NCBI GenBank assembly: GCA_009392095.1
Contig: VFHF01000136.1
Coordinates: 1 to 15,500 of the forward strand
Reading direction: 5' to 3'
DNA from: SAR202 cluster bacterium
GTDB taxonomy: Bacteria > Chloroflexota > Dehalococcoidia > Lucifugimonadales > UBA3495
Length of the DNA stretch: 15,500 nucleotides
In this document: positions 12,988 to 15,500 of the stretch, one piece after another
How the letters are laid out: each line of letters begins with the position of its first letter
How positions within the stretch are numbered: the first letter of the stretch is position 1
The notes under the pieces: generated by a model
What the model saw: the letters and a program-made list of their open reading frames with translations, nothing else
Databases searched by the model: none
What the model was told of the DNA's origin: nothing
Translations under genes and position numbers: made by a program

Positions 12988-15465
12988 ATGACCAGCAGCC
13001 CCCGACAGGTCGAACTTCCTTTCGACCCCGCTGCGATTGACTACAAATGGCAGGCGCGTTGGGAAAAAGACGGCCTGCATAAAGTATTCGACGACGATCC
13101 CCGTCCCAAGTGGTACGAAATGACCATGTACCCGTACCCCTCGGGCGATCTTCACATAGGCCACTGGTACGCCATGGCCCCGGCCGACAGCCACGCCCGT
13201 TTCCGGCGGATGCAGGGCTACAACGTGCTTCATCCCATCGGCTTCGACGCTTTTGGCCTGCCTGCTGAGAACGCCGCCATCAGCCGTGGCATCCATCCTT
13301 ATGAATGGACCATCAGCAACATCGAGAACATGCGCCGCCAACTTCGTTCACTGGGCGCGATCTACGACTGGGACCGAGAGGTAATCACCTGCCAGCCGGA
13401 GTACTACCGCTGGAACCAGTGGTTCTTCCTGAAATTCTTCGAAAAAGGCCTGGCTTACCGGGCTCAAGCGCCCGTCGTATGGTGCCCGTCCTGCCAGACG
13501 GTCCTAGCCAATGAGCAGGTCATAAACGGCGCCTGTGAGCGTTGCGGCACAGAGATCACCCGCCGAGACCTTGAACAATGGTTTTTCAAGATCACCGAGT
13601 ACGCCGACCGGCTCCTCGATTTTGGAGGACTAGAAGAATGGCCAGACAAAATTCTGACCATGCAAGAGAACTGGATCGGCCGCAGCGAAGGTGTTCAGAT
13701 TTCTTTCGATATCTCCGAAGCCGGTTTGGATGAGAAAGAGATAAGCACTTTCACTACGCGCATCGACACCATATTCGGTGTGACTTTCATCGTCTTGGCT
13801 CCCGAGCATCCATTGGTGCCCGGGTTGACCACAGACCAGAACCGGCAAGCCGTGGATGAATACATCACTGAGGCCCGCCGGACCTCTGAGATCGACCGGC
13901 TCTCGGTCGAAAAAGAGAAGACTGGAGTATTCATCGGCAGCTATGCGGTCAACCGTCTGAACGGCGAACGGGTGCCGGTCTACATCGGCGACTACGTGCT
14001 CATGACTTACGGCACAGGCGCTGTGATGGGCGTTCCGGCCCATGACTCCCGCGACTACATCTTTGCCAGGAAATACAAGCTGCCCATCCGCACGGTCATC
14101 GCTCCCATCGAATGGGACGGCAAAGACCTACCCGACGCCTATCTGGGCGACGGTTTCATGACCAATTCTGGAGCCTACGACGGCATGACCAACGAAGAAG
14201 GAAAGACGGCAATCGCAGTTGACCTAGAGAAGAAAGGTTGGGGAAGCAGGACCGTCTCTTACCGCATGCGTGACTGGCTGATCTCACGACAACGGTATTG
14301 GGGTACACCCATCCCCATGGTCTACTGCGACACCTGTGGTGTGGTGCCCGTTCCTTACGCTGACTTGCCCGTACTTCTACCCCAGGATGCCGACTTCACT
14401 CCCACCGGTGAGTCGCCGCTGGCGGCCAATGCTGAATTTCTGAATACCAGGTGTCCCAAGTGCGGCGCGGATGCCCGCCGGGAGACCGACACCATGGATA
14501 CGTTCATGGATTCCTCTTGGTACATGATGCGCTACCTGGACCCCCACAACGACGACGACCCGGCCGATCCACAACTGCTTAAACGTTGGATGACGGTCGA
14601 CCAGTACACCGGCGGGGCCGAGCATGCAGTCATGCACCTGCTTTACTCCCGGTTCTTCACCAAGGGCATGTTCGACATGGGCCTGGTGGAATATGACGAG
14701 CCGTTCTTGAGGCTTTTCAACCAGGGCGTCATACTGGGTGGAGACCACGAGAAGATGAGCAAGAGCCGGGGCAACGTGGTCAATCCCGACGACTTCGTTG
14801 GCACGCTCGGGGCTGATGCGGTGCGTTGTTTCCTGATGTTCATAGGTCCGTGGGACCAGGGTGGTCCCTGGAGTGATGTGGGTATCAACGGTACCGCTCG
14901 TTGGCTGAACCGCGTCTGGGACATCGCTGTCCGCGATGCAAATAAACTGGGCACGGCATCGGTGAATGCGGATATTGTACGGGACACCTTACGCCTGCTG
15001 AATCAGACGATTCGCAAGTGCCACAACGACCTGGACAAATTCAAGTTCAACACGGCCATAGCCTCTCTGATGGAGCTGACCAATCACCTGAACCGTGTGT
15101 GGGCGGATGCCAGCATCGACGCCAAAACGTGGCGGTCATGCACCCGAACATTGCTGCTTCTGCTGGCCCCAATGGCCCCGCACATGACCGAGGAACTCTG
15201 GGAGATGAACGGCCATCCATATAGCATCCACCAACAGGACTTCCCCACTTGGGACGATGACCTGGCGGCTGAAGACGTGATCACGTTGATCGTGCAGGTC
15301 AACGGCAAGGTGCGGGACAAGATCGAAGTAGCCGTGGGTATCAACGAAGCTGAGGCCCAAGCGTTGGCCTTGGCCAGCCCACGTGTGCAGAGCCACGTGG
15401 AAGGCAAGTCGGTGGCCAAGACGGTCTACGTTCCTGGCCGGTTGGTCAACGTGGTGGTCAACTAA
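12988..15465 (+). CDS. leuS: Leucyl-tRNA synthetase
   Basis: Class Ia aminoacyl-tRNA synthetase that charges tRNA-Leu; cytoplasmic and essential. The 825 residues cover the complete bacterial enzyme. Seen in order: the HIGH signature as HIGH (56-59) in YPSGDLHIGHW; a zinc module with Cys166, Cys169, Cys183 and Cys186; the CP1 editing domain, with TTRIDTIFGVTF and the TGAVMGVPAHDSRD signature; a second Cys-rich module (CDTCG and CPKCG); MDSSWYMMRY and TGGAEHAVMHLLYSRF; KMSKS at 589-593; an anticodon-binding helical domain with WLNRVWD; and the C-terminal VQVNGKVRDKI segment ending VPGRLVNVVVN. ATG 12988 has GAGGTGA 6 nt upstream. IDT in the editing motif replaces the more common PDT. The last 35 nt of the window after the stop hold nothing I recognise. 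Confidence 0.98.
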   Translation: MTSSPRQVELPFDPAAIDYKWQARWEKDGLHKVFDDDPRPKWYEMTMYPYPSGDLHIGHWYAMAPADSHARFRRMQGYNVLHPIGFDAFGLPAENAAISRGIHPYEWTISNIENMRRQLRSLGAIYDWDREVITCQPEYYRWNQWFFLKFFEKGLAYRAQAPVVWCPSCQTVLANEQVINGACERCGTEITRRDLEQWFFKITEYADRLLDFGGLEEWPDKILTMQENWIGRSEGVQISFDISEAGLDEKEISTFTTRIDTIFGVTFIVLAPEHPLVPGLTTDQNRQAVDEYITEARRTSEIDRLSVEKEKTGVFIGSYAVNRLNGERVPVYIGDYVLMTYGTGAVMGVPAHDSRDYIFARKYKLPIRTVIAPIEWDGKDLPDAYLGDGFMTNSGAYDGMTNEEGKTAIAVDLEKKGWGSRTVSYRMRDWLISRQRYWGTPIPMVYCDTCGVVPVPYADLPVLLPQDADFTPTGESPLAANAEFLNTRCPKCGADARRETDTMDTFMDSSWYMMRYLDPHNDDDPADPQLLKRWMTVDQYTGGAEHAVMHLLYSRFFTKGMFDMGLVEYDEPFLRLFNQGVILGGDHEKMSKSRGNVVNPDDFVGTLGADAVRCFLMFIGPWDQGGPWSDVGINGTARWLNRVWDIAVRDANKLGTASVNADIVRDTLRLLNQTIRKCHNDLDKFKFNTAIASLMELTNHLNRVWADASIDAKTWRSCTRTLLLLLAPMAPHMTEELWEMNGHPYSIHQQDFPTWDDDLAAEDVITLIVQVNGKVRDKIEVAVGINEAEAQALALASPRVQSHVEGKSVAKTVYVPGRLVNVVVN

Positions 15466-15500
15466 GGCCCTGATCTATTCCGTGTTCCGCCCTAGCAGCT

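Overview
The window is bacterial, dense with protein genes and moderately GC-rich. It most likely comes from a member of the Chloroflexota, possibly a Dehalococcoidia or SAR202-like lineage. The best lineage clue is a very large membrane protein carrying the 'YYY' domain (DUF2298, Chlor_Arch_YYY family), which is largely confined to Chloroflexota and some Archaea. The enolase, GAPDH, prephenate dehydratase and leucyl-tRNA synthetase are ordinary bacterial forms. The lineage call is an inference; a phylogeny of LeuRS or enolase would settle it. I see no phage, transposon, CRISPR, tRNA or rRNA.

Layout. (1) 50-2575, + strand: eno and gap, two lower-glycolysis genes, ending at a strong bidirectional-looking terminator (2631-2675). 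(2) 2776-7245, + strand: one 1489-residue membrane protein that joins a GT39/PMT-type glycosyltransferase half to a YYY-domain half. (3) 7246-7670: a stretch without a gene between convergent genes. It holds a near-consensus promoter (TTGACA-N17-TAAAAT), about 275 nt of hairpin-rich non-coding sequence and an intrinsic terminator, so it looks like a free-standing small RNA gene on the + strand. (4) 10041 down to 7671, - strand: a compact operon of a UspA-like protein, an RCK_N-only protein, an RCK_N-RCK_C (TrkA-like) protein and prephenate dehydratase, with its own promoter at 10122-10150. (5) 12578 down to 10380, - strand: a Trk/Ktr potassium uptake pair (trkH channel, then trkA gating subunit) behind a consensus promoter at 12811-12839 and a leader of about 225 nt. 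(6) 12988-15465, + strand: leuS, divergent from trkH, with a short leader containing a perfect 8-bp hairpin.

How the genes fit together. The trkH-trkA pair should form a potassium channel gated by a nucleotide-binding RCK ring. The neighbouring operon encodes a second set of RCK proteins and a UspA-like protein but no channel. It could supply extra regulatory subunits to the same TrkH; this is inferred from family and proximity only. pheA closes that operon with a 2-nt gap and has no obvious link to potassium.

The items most worth a second look are the candidate RNA at 7359-7634, the glycosyltransferase-YYY fusion, and the channel-less RCK/UspA/pheA operon with its degenerate RCK_N-only subunit.
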